The position numbers were made by a program, and so were the translations under genes. A stretch of DNA of 64,000 nt from Streptomyces sp. NL15-2K (GTDB taxonomy: Bacteria > Actinomycetota > Actinomycetes > Streptomycetales > Streptomycetaceae), in NCBI RefSeq assembly GCF_030551255.1, contig NZ_CP130630.1, positions 9,175,001 through 9,239,000 of the forward strand, in the 5' to 3' direction. Below are positions 56,448 to 64,000 of this stretch, piece by piece. Each line of letters starts with the position of its first letter. Position 1 is the first letter of the stretch. The notes beneath the pieces are model-generated. The model was not told the origin of the DNA. It ran no database searches and worked only from the letters and a program-made list of their open reading frames with translations.

Positions 56448-57449
56448 ATGACCGCCCCCCGCCCCCGCCTCCTCGTCCTGCGTGCCCTCGGGCTCGGTGA
56501 TCTCCTCGCCGGCGTCCCCGCGCTGCGCGCGCTGCGCCGCGGCTTCCCCGGACACGAGACGGTGCTGGCCGTGCCCGCCGAGCTCGCGCCGGTCGCGGCG
56601 GCCACGGGCGCCGTCGACCGGCTGCTGCCCGCGTCGGCGCCCGGCCGGGCCGTACCCTGCGGCCTGGACTGGACCGGCCCGCCCCCGGACGTCGCCGTCG
56701 ACCTGCACGGCAACGGCCCGCCCAGCCACCGCTTGCTCCTGGACCTGCGCCCGCTCCGGCTCCTGGCCTTCGCGCACCCCGCGACCCCCGAGGTCGACGG
56801 CCCGCGATGGCGCCCGGAGGAACACGAGCGGGTCCGCTGGTGCCGGCTCGTGCAGTGGTACGGCATCGACGCCGACCCCACCGACCTGCGCCTGCCCCGC
56901 CCCGCCGTGCCGTCCCCGGCCCCCGGCGCCGTCGTCCTGCACCCCGGCGCCGGCGCACCCTCCCGCTGCTGGCCCGTCGAGCGCTACGCGACCGTCGCCG
57001 CGGCCCTGCGCGCCCGCGGCCGGCGTGTCGTGGTCACCGGGGGAGCGGGCGAGTCCGCCCTCGTGGCCGACCTCGCCCGGCGCGCCGGCCTGCCCGACAC
57101 GGACGTGTTCGGCGACGGCCTCCCCTTCGACCGGCTCTCCGCCCTGGTCGCCGAGGCAGCCGCCGTGGTCAGCGGTGACACCGGTATCGCCCACCTCGCG
57201 GTCGCCCACGCCACGCCCTCCGTCACCCTCTTCGGGCCGGTCCCGCCCAGCCGCTGGGGCCCGCCCGCACACCCCCGCCACCGCGCACTGTGGCACCCGG
57301 GCCCGGAGGGCGACCCGCACGGCAGCACCCCCGACCCGCACCTGCTGCGCATCCGCCCCGACGACGTACTCGACGCCCTGCACCAGCTGCCGGACGCCAC
57401 CCGCACGGGCCGGCACCCCGACCAGCGCGTGCCCGTCGATCAGCCATGA
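56448..57449 (+). CDS. Glycosyltransferase family 9 (second heptosyltransferase-type enzyme)
   Basis: A 333-residue GT-B enzyme. N-terminal VLRALGLGDLLAGVPALRAL (Asp of the GDxL motif), DVAVDLHGNGPPSHRLLLDL, then the donor site VVLHPGAGAPSRCWPVERYA, VVVTGGAGESALVADLARRA, and VVSGDTGIAHLAVAHATPSV. This is a closer match to heptosyltransferase I/II than the first GT9 in the operon. GGGAGATGCCCG precedes ATG 56448; the 28-bp gap to hldE is the only one in the run. Likely transfers heptose onto the glycan. Confidence 0.9.
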   Translation: MTAPRPRLLVLRALGLGDLLAGVPALRALRRGFPGHETVLAVPAELAPVAAATGAVDRLLPASAPGRAVPCGLDWTGPPPDVAVDLHGNGPPSHRLLLDLRPLRLLAFAHPATPEVDGPRWRPEEHERVRWCRLVQWYGIDADPTDLRLPRPAVPSPAPGAVVLHPGAGAPSRCWPVERYATVAAALRARGRRVVVTGGAGESALVADLARRAGLPDTDVFGDGLPFDRLSALVAEAAAVVSGDTGIAHLAVAHATPSVTLFGPVPPSRWGPPAHPRHRALWHPGPEGDPHGSTPDPHLLRIRPDDVLDALHQLPDATRTGRHPDQRVPVDQP

Positions 57450-58342
57450 ATCCCCCGAAGAATCCCCCGAACCCCGTGGACCAGACGCCCATCGGCATCG
57501 TCATCGCCACTCGCAACCGCTCCGCCACCCTCGCCGAAACCCTCCGCCACCTGACCGCCCTCCCCGAACGCCCGCCCGTCCTCGTCGCCGACAACGCCTC
57601 CACCGACGACACCCGCGCCATGGTCGCCCGCCACTGCCCCCGGGTCCGCGTGCTCTCGCTGCCGTTCAACCGCGGCGCCCTCGCCCGCACGCGCGGCGTC
57701 CGCGCCCTGCGCACCCCCTACGTGGCGTTCAGCGACGACGACTCCTGGTGGGCGCCCGGCGCGCTGAGCGAGGCGGTCCGGCTGTTCGACGCCCACCCGC
57801 GGCTCGGCCTGCTCGCCGGCCGCACCCTCGTCGGCCCCGACGAGACCCCCGACCCGCTCAACGACCTGCTCGCCGACTCGCCCCTCGGCCCGGCCTCCGA
57901 CCTCCCCGGCACCCAGGTCCTCGGCTTCCTCGGCTGCGCCGCCGTCGCCCGCCGCAGCGCCTACCTGGACGTGGGCGGCTACCACCGGCTGCTCTTCTTC
58001 GGCGCGGAGGAGACCCTCCTCGCCTACGACCTCGCCGCTCGCGGCTGGGGCGTCACCCACTGCCCGGAGGTCGTCGCCCACCACCACCCCGACCCGACGC
58101 CCCGCCCCCACCGCCCCGCCGTGGTCCGCCGCAACGAACTGCTCACCGCCTGGCTGCGCCGCCCCCTGCCGTACGCGCTGGCCCGCACCGGCGAGCTGGC
58201 CGCCGAGGCACGCCACGACGCCCACGCCCGACGCGCCCTGCGCGAGACCCTCGCCCGCCTCCCGGCCGCCGTGGGCGCCCGCCGGCCCCTGCCCCCGCAC
58301 GTCGAGCGCGCCGCGCGCCTTCTCGACGGAGCGACAGCATGA
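57446..58342 (+). CDS. Glycosyltransferase family 2 (tandem paralogue A)
   Basis: A 298-residue GT-A enzyme: GIVIATRNRSATLAETLRHL, VLVADNASTDDTRAMVARH, YVAFSDDDSWWAPGALSEAV with the DDD metal site, and GGYHRLLFFGAEETLLAYDL as catalytic base region. It has the same length as the next gene and shares ADNAST, DDDSWWAPGALS and GGxxRL blocks with it, so the two arose by tandem duplication. ATGA overlap on both sides. Related to rhamnosyl- and galactofuranosyl-type GT2 enzymes; donor unknown. Confidence 0.88.
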   Translation: MNPPKNPPNPVDQTPIGIVIATRNRSATLAETLRHLTALPERPPVLVADNASTDDTRAMVARHCPRVRVLSLPFNRGALARTRGVRALRTPYVAFSDDDSWWAPGALSEAVRLFDAHPRLGLLAGRTLVGPDETPDPLNDLLADSPLGPASDLPGTQVLGFLGCAAVARRSAYLDVGGYHRLLFFGAEETLLAYDLAARGWGVTHCPEVVAHHHPDPTPRPHRPAVVRRNELLTAWLRRPLPYALARTGELAAEARHDAHARRALRETLARLPAAVGARRPLPPHVERAARLLDGATA

Positions 58343-59235
58343 CCGACCCCCGTACGACCGTCGTCGTCATCACCCACAACCGGTGCCCCGAACTCCTGCG
58401 CACCCTGGACCGACTCGCCGAACTCCCCGAGGTGCCGCCCGTCTTCGTCACCGACAACGCCTCCACCGACGGCACCGCCGCCGCGGTCGCCCGCCACCAC
58501 CCGGAGGTACGGCTGCTGCGGCCCGGCCGCAACCTCGGCGCGGTCGGCCGCAATCTGGCGGTGCGCCAGGTCCGTACGCCGTACGTCGCCTTCTGCGACG
58601 ACGACTCGTGGTGGGCGCCCGGCGCGCTGTCCGGAGCGGCCGACCTCCTCGACCGGTATCCCGCGCTCGGTTCCGTCACGGCCCGGATCGTCGTCGAACC
58701 GGACGGCGTCGACGACCCGATCAACGAGGAACTGCGCAACTCACCCGTGCCCGGCCCCGACTGGCTGCCCGGCCCGGCCCTGGGGTCCTTCCTGGCCGCC
58801 GCGACCGTACTGCGCACCGACGCCTTCCGGACGGCCGGCGGCTTCCATCCGCGGCTGTGGCTGGGCGGCGAGGAGGAACTGCTCGCCGTGGACCTGGCGG
58901 CGGACGGCTGGTGGCTGACGTACGCGGAGGACCTGACGATCCATCACTGTCCCTCCGCCGTACGGGACTCCAGGCTCCGGCGCAGGCACGGCATCCGCAA
59001 CACGCTCTGGTTCACCTGGCTGCGCCGCCCGGCCGGTCCCGCCCTGCGCCGCACCCTGCATCTGGCCCGCACGGTGCCCCGCGACGCGGCGTCCCTGCGC
59101 GCCTTCGCCGAGGCGGCGGCCGCCCTGCCGTGGGTGCTGCGCGAACGCCGGGTGGTGCCGGCGACGGTCGAGTCCCGCCTGCGCGCGCTGGAGCACGCCC
59201 AGCGGAACTCGACCGCGCGCCGCTACACGGGCTGA
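58339..59235 (+). CDS. Glycosyltransferase family 2 (tandem paralogue B)
   Basis: A 298-residue GT-A enzyme: VVVITHNRCPELLRTLDRLA, FVTDNASTDGTAAAVARHHP, YVAFCDDDSWWAPGALSGAA, and LWLGGEEELLAVDLAADGWW. A basic C-terminal segment (RLRRRHGIRNTLWFTWLRRP) may touch the membrane. Last gene of the coupled operon, and 89 bp from the convergent pyruvyltransferase-like gene. Confidence 0.88.
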   Translation: MTDPRTTVVVITHNRCPELLRTLDRLAELPEVPPVFVTDNASTDGTAAAVARHHPEVRLLRPGRNLGAVGRNLAVRQVRTPYVAFCDDDSWWAPGALSGAADLLDRYPALGSVTARIVVEPDGVDDPINEELRNSPVPGPDWLPGPALGSFLAAATVLRTDAFRTAGGFHPRLWLGGEEELLAVDLAADGWWLTYAEDLTIHHCPSAVRDSRLRRRHGIRNTLWFTWLRRPAGPALRRTLHLARTVPRDAASLRAFAEAAAALPWVLRERRVVPATVESRLRALEHAQRNSTARRYTG

Positions 59236-59264
59236 ACCCAGCTCAGTCGGTGCTCTCCGGGCGT

Positions 59265-59279
59265 TCGCCCTTCGGGCGA
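59265..59279. terminator. Short stem-loop at the convergent end of the glycan operon
   Basis: TCGCCC-TTC-GGGCGA, a 6-bp stem 30 bp after the last GT2 stop. Weak, but it is the only dyad in this gap. Confidence 0.3.
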
Positions 59280-59324
59280 TCACCTCCTGGCGACCGGGTC
59301 CCCGTGGCCCCCGGCGACAAACGC

Positions 59325-60221
59325 TCAGCCCTCCGTCCCCTCCAGGGCGTCCAGCAGGGCGTCCGCGCCGTCGGGTTCCTTGCCCCCCAGGAACTCGGCG
59401 CGGATCCGCCGGGCGGCGGCCGGGCCGGAGGTCAGGCACCAGTCCCACCAGGTCCCCAGCCGGCCGGCGTCGAGCCGTTCCGCGGGGACCAGGGCGGGCC
59501 AGCCGCAGGCGTGTGCCTGGGCCGTCACCTTCGCGCCGCCCGCGACCGGGTCCACGGCGAGCGCCGGGATTCCGGCCCGCAGGGCCAGCACCAGCCCGTG
59601 CAGCCGGTCCGTGACGACGAGGTCCAGCCGGGCCAGCACCGACTCCAGCTGCTCCGGGGTGGCGCTCAGCCGCCAGTCGCGTGTGTCGAGCCGGGTCTCC
59701 AGCTCCAGTCGGGCGCAGTCCTGGCCGGCCAGCCAGCGGGTCACCTCGTCGGCGACCTGCACGTGCCGCCGCTGCCGCCCGTACTCGTGCTGTCCGTGCG
59801 TGAGGATCACCCCGACCACGGGCCGAGCGGGGCCGGCCGGGGCGCGGGCCGACAGGTCCCGCCCCGGCTCCGTGTCCGGGGCGTCGCGCGCCAGCACGCG
59901 GTGGAAGCCGGTGACGGCCAGGGCACCGGCGTCCAGCACCGACGTGCCGACGGCGATCCGCACGCAGTGCGCGAACCGCCGGTGCAGCTCCTCGATCTGC
60001 GGCCCGTGCAGGGGCCCGCACACGAACACCAGGTGCGAGTAGTCCTCGGGCCGGACCTGGTCCAGGTGCCGCGCACCGGGGTGGAACCCCGGGCTCCACA
60101 CCACGTCGTACGGGATCCCGGCCGGCCCCAGCACGTCCTCGACCCGCCGCAGCGCCAGTACGTCACCGGCGGTCGCCTCCCCGTCGCGGAAGCTGAACCA
60201 CCCGGTCAGCAGGATCCTCAT
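59325..60221 (-). CDS. Polysaccharide pyruvyl transferase family protein
   Basis: A 298-residue GT-B-like protein of the pyruvyltransferase family: MRILLTGWFSFRDGEATAGD, a mid VVGVILTHGQHEYGRQ, and the conserved LDLVVTDRLHGLVLALRAGI with DRLHG, then PALAVDPVAGGAKVTAQ. Family members add ketal-linked pyruvate to sugars of surface glycans. It faces the glycan operon and probably acts on the same polymer. ATG 60221 is 55 bp downstream of a GH43 gene on the same strand. Confidence 0.85.
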   Translation of the reverse strand: MRILLTGWFSFRDGEATAGDVLALRRVEDVLGPAGIPYDVVWSPGFHPGARHLDQVRPEDYSHLVFVCGPLHGPQIEELHRRFAHCVRIAVGTSVLDAGALAVTGFHRVLARDAPDTEPGRDLSARAPAGPARPVVGVILTHGQHEYGRQRRHVQVADEVTRWLAGQDCARLELETRLDTRDWRLSATPEQLESVLARLDLVVTDRLHGLVLALRAGIPALAVDPVAGGAKVTAQAHACGWPALVPAERLDAGRLGTWWDWCLTSGPAAARRIRAEFLGGKEPDGADALLDALEGTEG

Positions 60222-60276
60222 GCGCTGCCGGGTTCCCCCGGGCCGGCCGGGGACACCGACCCCCGCCCGGGGAAGC

Positions 60277-61725
60277 TCACTGGCCGTAGAACGTGGCGTC
60301 CGCCCGGTCGGTCGCCGTGCTCGGTGCCTGCACGTACAGCAGGTGGTCGTAGTGGCGGATGTAGCGGCCCGGGTAGTTGGACGACTCGTAGGAGACGCCC
60401 GCCGAGTCCGACAGCCCCGCGCGCCGGTGGAAGGTGGCGTCGGCCGCGAACCGCGCCGTGCCGTCGTTCTTCTCCAGCCACACCTCGAAGTTGTCGTGGC
60501 GCAGGAAGTAGCCGGGGAAGTTGGCCGACTCCAGCGACACGGTTCCGCTGCCGGTCAGACCGGTGACGACCCGGAACTGCGAGTCCGCCAGCGGGGAGAC
60601 GTTGGTGTCGGTCCGGGCGCGGAACTCCCAGTGGCGGACGAACCGGTCCGGGTAGTTGTACGACGACAGGCGCTGCGGGGTGACTCCGTCGGCCACCGGG
60701 ATGCCGAAGTCGGGCGTGCCGTCGGCCTTCCAGTACAGCTTCTGGACGCGGGTGCGGCGGTTGGGGTCGTTGAGCGGGTCGCCGCTGATGTCCTTGTAGC
60801 TGCGGTCGTGGTAGACGAGGATGTCCGACTTCCCGTCCTCGGAGACGGTGAACGAGTTGTGGCCGGGACCGTACTGCGAGGTCGCGGCACTGCTCTTGAA
60901 GACCGGCTGGGAGCTCTTGCTCCAGGAGGCCGGGTTGGTCAGGTCGGCGGAGGCGGACGCCGTCAGCAGCCCCAGGCAGTAGTTGGCGTCGGTGGCGCTG
61001 GCGGAGTACGACATGAAGACCTTGCCGCCGTGCTGGATGACCGCCGGGCCCTCGTTGACCTTGAATCCGATCGTCTCCCAGGACAGCGTGGGCTGGGAGA
61101 TCTCCGCCGGGGTGCCCTGGATGGTCCAGGGGTTGGCCATCTTCGCGACGAACAGGCTGGTGTTGTTGTTCTCGGCCGGGTTGCGCTGGGCCCAGGAGAG
61201 GTAGCGGACGCCGTTCACGACGAAGGTGGTGGCGTCGAGGGAGAAGCTCTCCCACGTGGTCCTGATCTGGCCCTTCTCCGTCCAGGTCGCGGTCAGCGGG
61301 TTGGCTCCGGTGCCCTCCAGGACGTACATCCGGATCGCCCACACGTCGTTGGTGGCGCCGGCCGCGAAGTACACGTACCACTTGCCGTCGATGAAGTGGA
61401 TCTCCGGCGCCCAGATGTGCGCGCCCATCACGCCGCTGGCGTGCTTGGTCCAGATCGTCGTCTCGGGGGCGGTCTTCAGGCCCTGGATGGTGGTCGCCCG
61501 GCGCAGCACGATGCGGTCGTACTCGGGGACGGTCGCGGTGAAGTAGTAGTAGCCGTCGGTGTGTTTGAAGATGTGCGGGTCGGCGCGCTTCTCCGCGATC
61601 GGGTTGGTGTACGTCACGGCGGGGGAGACCGGCACGGCGGCCTGAGCGGTGGTGCCGGGGCCGAGGAGACAGGCCGCCAGGGCGACGAGGACGGCCATGA
61701 GGAGCCGTACGGCGTTGCGTCTCAA
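60277..61725 (-). CDS. Secreted GH43 glycosidase with CBM42 (arabinofuranose-binding)
   Basis: A 482-residue exoenzyme. Sec signal peptide MRRNAVRLLMAVLVALAACL with cleavage near TAQA-A. GH43 five-blade propeller with catalytic base Asp in EKRADPHIFKHTDGYYYF, the pKa-setting Asp in WAPEIHFIDGKWYVYF and acid Glu in KVNEGPAVIQHGG. The C-terminal AbfB/CBM42 domain (about 335-482) has three beta-trefoil repeats (SYNYPDRFVRHWEF, SANFPGYFLRHDNFEVW, SSNYPGRYIRHYDHLLYV). Likely releases arabinose from arabinan or arabinoxylan. The TTG at 61725 has GGAGAAC upstream and gives a clean signal peptide, so it is preferred over GTG 61743. Confidence 0.9.
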   Translation of the reverse strand: MRRNAVRLLMAVLVALAACLLGPGTTAQAAVPVSPAVTYTNPIAEKRADPHIFKHTDGYYYFTATVPEYDRIVLRRATTIQGLKTAPETTIWTKHASGVMGAHIWAPEIHFIDGKWYVYFAAGATNDVWAIRMYVLEGTGANPLTATWTEKGQIRTTWESFSLDATTFVVNGVRYLSWAQRNPAENNNTSLFVAKMANPWTIQGTPAEISQPTLSWETIGFKVNEGPAVIQHGGKVFMSYSASATDANYCLGLLTASASADLTNPASWSKSSQPVFKSSAATSQYGPGHNSFTVSEDGKSDILVYHDRSYKDISGDPLNDPNRRTRVQKLYWKADGTPDFGIPVADGVTPQRLSSYNYPDRFVRHWEFRARTDTNVSPLADSQFRVVTGLTGSGTVSLESANFPGYFLRHDNFEVWLEKNDGTARFAADATFHRRAGLSDSAGVSYESSNYPGRYIRHYDHLLYVQAPSTATDRADATFYGQ

Positions 61726-61764
61726 GGGAGTTCTCCAGATCACAGGTCAGAGCGAGGGGGGTGA

Positions 61765-63240
61765 TCAGGTGGTGGGGACGAGGCGCCACTGCTGGCAGGT
61801 GTTGTTCAGCCACGACCACTGCCGTACGTCGCTGCCGTCGGCGGTACCGCAGTTCGCGACGTCGGCGACCTTGCCGCTGTTCTCGTTCACGATCCGGACG
61901 TGGTCGCCGGTCGCGGTGTATACGAGCCGGTAGCGCTGGCACTTGTTGTCCAGCCAGGACCACTGACGCAGGTCGGCGCCGTCGGCGGTGGAGCACTCGG
62001 CCGCGTCCAGCACGCCGCCCGTGCCGGCGTTGACCAGCCGGCTGGTGTCGTCGCCGAGGTCCTCGACACGCCACTTCTGGTTGGCGCCGCCGGTGCAGGT
62101 CCACTGGAGGACGTTGGTGCCGTTGGCCGTGTTGCCGCCCTCGACGTCCAGACACTTGCCGCTGTTGCGGTTGACGAGGGTGTACGACGTCGGGGTGGCC
62201 GCCGTCTCGCCGGACGGGCCGGGGCGCGTGTCGCCGAGGGCGACCGGGGTGCCGAAGTCCGGGGTGCCGTCGGCGTTCCAGGTGAACTCCTGGGCGCGGG
62301 TGGTCCGGGCGTTGCCGCAGCCGCCGTTCGACGCGGAGTTGGCGTGGTAGACGATCCAGTTCTCGGTGCCGTCGGGCGAGGTGAAGAAGCCGTTGTGGCC
62401 GGGGCCGTAGACGCCGTTCGCGTCACTGCGCTGGAAGACCGGTGTCTGCTTCTTCGTCCACGACGCCGGGTTGAGCGGATCGGAGCCGGTCAGCTCAAGT
62501 TGCCCCAGCTTGTAGTCGGCCGTCTGGCAGGAACTCGCGGAGTACGTCAGGAAGGTGCGGCCGTCGTGGTAGAGCGGCTCGGGGGCCTCGTTGACGGGGG
62601 AGCCCGACCGTTCCCAGCTCAGCGTCGGACTGGAGATGACGGTGAAGGTGCGGCTGGCGAGGGTGTACGGATTGCTCATCGGCGCGATGACCAGGCTCTG
62701 CGCACCGCCGTTCACGAAGCCGCTGCCGAGGAGGTAGAGCCGGCCGTTCGCCTTCAACACGCTCGCGTCGATCAGCCAGCCACCCGGCGTCAGGTTCGAT
62801 CCGGTCAGCGAGCCCTTGTAGGTGTACGGGCCCATCGGATCTGTCCCGGCGCTCTGAAGGACGTGCGTGCGCTGCGAGTCGCAGCAGGCGACGCCGCTCT
62901 GCCCGGCGGAGTAGTACAGGTACCACTTGCCGTCGAGGAAGTGGATCTCCGGCGCCCAGATGTTGGTGTTGCGCGTCGACGTGGTGTCCGACCACACCTG
63001 CACGGTGGGCGCGGTGGCCAGACCCGCCAGGGTGGGCGACTTGCGCATACCGAGGACGCCGGTGAACGTCGTGGTGATCAGGTAGTAGTCGCCGTCGTAG
63101 TACTCCAGCCACGGGTCGGCGCCCTTGGACGACTTGAGCGGGTTGGTGTAGGGGCGGCCGTCGGCCGCGGCGGCCGGCTGGGTCGTGGCCGAGACCAGGG
63201 CGATGAGTACGGCGATCACACCGACGAGCAGCCGACGCAT
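61765..63240 (-). CDS. Secreted GH43 glycosidase with CBM13 (ricin-type lectin)
   Basis: A 491-residue exoenzyme. Signal peptide MRRLLVGVIAVLIALVSATT, cleavage near AAA-D. The GH43 domain has Asp in SSKGADPWLEYYDGDYYL, Asp in WAPEIHFLDGKWYLYY and Glu in VNEAPEPLYHDGRTF. The C-terminal RICIN domain (about 350-491) has QxW repeats: TCTGGANQKWRV, QWSWLDNKCQRYRL, QWSWLNNTCQQWRL. Close relative of the GH43 gene directly downstream (39 bp), forming a two-gene hemicellulase operon with a putative LacI-type operator upstream. ATG 63240 with AGGAC upstream. Confidence 0.9.
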   Translation of the reverse strand: MRRLLVGVIAVLIALVSATTQPAAAADGRPYTNPLKSSKGADPWLEYYDGDYYLITTTFTGVLGMRKSPTLAGLATAPTVQVWSDTTSTRNTNIWAPEIHFLDGKWYLYYSAGQSGVACCDSQRTHVLQSAGTDPMGPYTYKGSLTGSNLTPGGWLIDASVLKANGRLYLLGSGFVNGGAQSLVIAPMSNPYTLASRTFTVISSPTLSWERSGSPVNEAPEPLYHDGRTFLTYSASSCQTADYKLGQLELTGSDPLNPASWTKKQTPVFQRSDANGVYGPGHNGFFTSPDGTENWIVYHANSASNGGCGNARTTRAQEFTWNADGTPDFGTPVALGDTRPGPSGETAATPTSYTLVNRNSGKCLDVEGGNTANGTNVLQWTCTGGANQKWRVEDLGDDTSRLVNAGTGGVLDAAECSTADGADLRQWSWLDNKCQRYRLVYTATGDHVRIVNENSGKVADVANCGTADGSDVRQWSWLNNTCQQWRLVPTT

Positions 63241-63265
63241 GGGGGGACCGTCCTGTCCGTGATTC

Positions 63266-63278
63266 CGAACGTGGTTCG
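63266..63278 (-). promoter_or_regulatory. Candidate LacI-type operator for the GH43 pair
   Basis: CGAACGTGGTTCG, 5-bp perfect arms around GTG, 26 bp upstream of the first GH43 start. LacI-family operators in streptomycetes have this size and position. No LacI gene is in the window. Confidence 0.4.
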
Positions 63279-63403
63279 TAAATTCGGTCAGAAGATAGGT
63301 TGGGGGCATGCCCGCGTCAACAGTTTCGTCACATGCGCTTTACCTGCGCGCCTCACGTCCGTGAGGCGGAGCCGGCCGACGGGGAGCAAACGGGTGTGGT
63401 GTT

Positions 63404-64000
63404 TCAGACACCGCCGTCCACGAAGACTCCGTCGCCGCTGAAGGCCAGTGCGGCGAAGCGTTCCCCGATGCGGCGGTGGGTGGCGGCGTCCGGGTGGAGA
63501 TCGTCGGGCAGCGGCAGTGCGGCGGAGTCCGCCTCGCCGTACAGCTCGCGGCCGTCGAGGTAGTGCAGGTGCGGGTCGTCGGCCGCGCGCTGCGCCACGA
63601 TCCGGGTGAGCTCGTCCCGTATGACCCCCAGGGTCAGTTTCCCGGTCGCGCGTTCGGCCGGGTCACCCATGGCCCGGAACCGCAGTCGGCCGGTGCTGAG
63701 GGAGCTGAAGTCCGGAGCGCTCGGTCCGGGCGTGTCCTCGTGGATGGGGCACAGGATGGGGGAGACGACCAACAGCGGGGTGGTGGGGTGGCCTTCGCGG
63801 ATGGTGTCGAGGAAGCCGTGGACGGCGGGGGTGAAGGCGCGCAGCCGCATCAGGTCGGCGTTGACCAGGTTGATTCCGATCTTGACGCTGATCAGGTCGG
63901 CGGGCGTGTCCCGCAGGGTGCGGGCGGTGAACGGGTCGAGCAGGGCGCTGCCGCCCATGCCGAGGTTGATCAGTTCCACGCCGCCGAGCAGGGCGGCGAG
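63404..64000 (-). CDS. SGNH/GDSL hydrolase family protein (N-terminus outside window)
   Basis: The frame is open to base 64000, so the gene begins beyond the window; about 198 C-terminal residues are seen. Blocks typical of SGNH hydrolases: NLGMGGSALLDP (Gly block), ISVKIGINLVN (block III, with Asn in the oxyanion region) and DDLHPDAATHRRIGERFAAL (block V with the catalytic Asp and His). Substrate may be an acyl ester of a polysaccharide, which would suit the neighbouring GH43 genes, but that is inference. Confidence 0.8.
   Translation of the reverse strand, partial: LAALLGGVELINLGMGGSALLDPFTARTLRDTPADLISVKIGINLVNADLMRLRAFTPAVHGFLDTIREGHPTTPLLVVSPILCPIHEDTPGPSAPDFSSLSTGRLRFRAMGDPAERATGKLTLGVIRDELTRIVAQRAADDPHLHYLDGRELYGEADSAALPLPDDLHPDAATHRRIGERFAALAFSGDGVFVDGGV

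Noticed and set aside
47820..59235. A dedicated aminoglycoside or septacidin-like antibiotic cluster, since such pathways also use heptose and carbamoylation
   Set aside because: No aminotransferase, purine or cyclitol enzyme and no resistance gene are present; seven glycosyltransferases fit a polymer or oligosaccharide better.

Overview
The window is about 72% G+C, has strong third-position G/C bias, GTG and TTG starts, and Tat-type lipoprotein signals. Its genes are typical of a streptomycete (PucR-controlled xanthine dehydrogenase, AldO-type alditol oxidase, ROK-controlled sugar ABC operon, GH43 enzymes with CBM13/CBM42). It reads as chromosomal arm or arm-proximal Streptomyces DNA. No rRNA, tRNA, CRISPR array, phage or intact transposase gene was seen. 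Two non-autonomous palindromic elements and several gene relics are present.

Layout. 1-3.4 kb: the 3' part of an RHS polymorphic toxin (Hint domain, nuclease-like tip) with a 1-nt-overlapping putative immunity gene. 3.4-4.1 kb: a graveyard of gene fragments, including a 90-bp mosaic copied from two nearby genes. 4.1-7.9 kb: a minus-strand operon of an ABC-2 exporter and an MFS protein. 8-15.9 kb: a beta-galactoside uptake and cleavage operon (binding protein, two permeases, GH2 enzyme) with a ROK regulator, plus a collapsed secreted glycosidase gene between them. 16-18.3 kb: alditol oxidase diverging from a 2-hydroxyacid dehydrogenase. 18.5-23 kb: a radical SAM protein with an atypical cysteine spacing, a sigma4/zinc-finger/membrane/CBM2 chimera, and rsgA behind a 23-codon leader ORF and a hairpin. 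23.1-25.1 kb: alkylation repair (Ada-AlkA fusion and Ogt). 25.1-32.6 kb: small accessory and membrane-signalling genes, including a Pro-rich PP2C-like protein, an XRE-HTH membrane protein, an RsbW-like ATPase and a DUF2637 protein. 33-36 kb: an iron-box-controlled fhuF-like gene broken by a 173-bp MITE, a GntR regulator, a TPR-like gene, and a second MITE lying against that gene's start. 36-44.8 kb: PucR and a purine catabolism operon (three xanthine dehydrogenase subunits, an AzgA-like permease, an XdhC factor). 44.8-46.5 kb: a LanC-like protein and a SRPBCC protein.

46.7-60.2 kb holds the most notable system: a tightly coupled glycan operon. It encodes GmhA, HldE and GmhB for ADP-heptose, two GT9 heptosyltransferase-type enzymes, five other glycosyltransferases, a NodU-type carbamoyltransferase, a UXS-like SDR and, convergently, a pyruvyltransferase-like protein. 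A Gram-positive cell has no LPS, so this implies a heptose-containing, carbamoylated surface or secreted glycan of unknown structure. 60.3-64 kb: two secreted GH43 arabinan/xylan-type hydrolases and the 3' part of an SGNH hydrolase that runs off the window.
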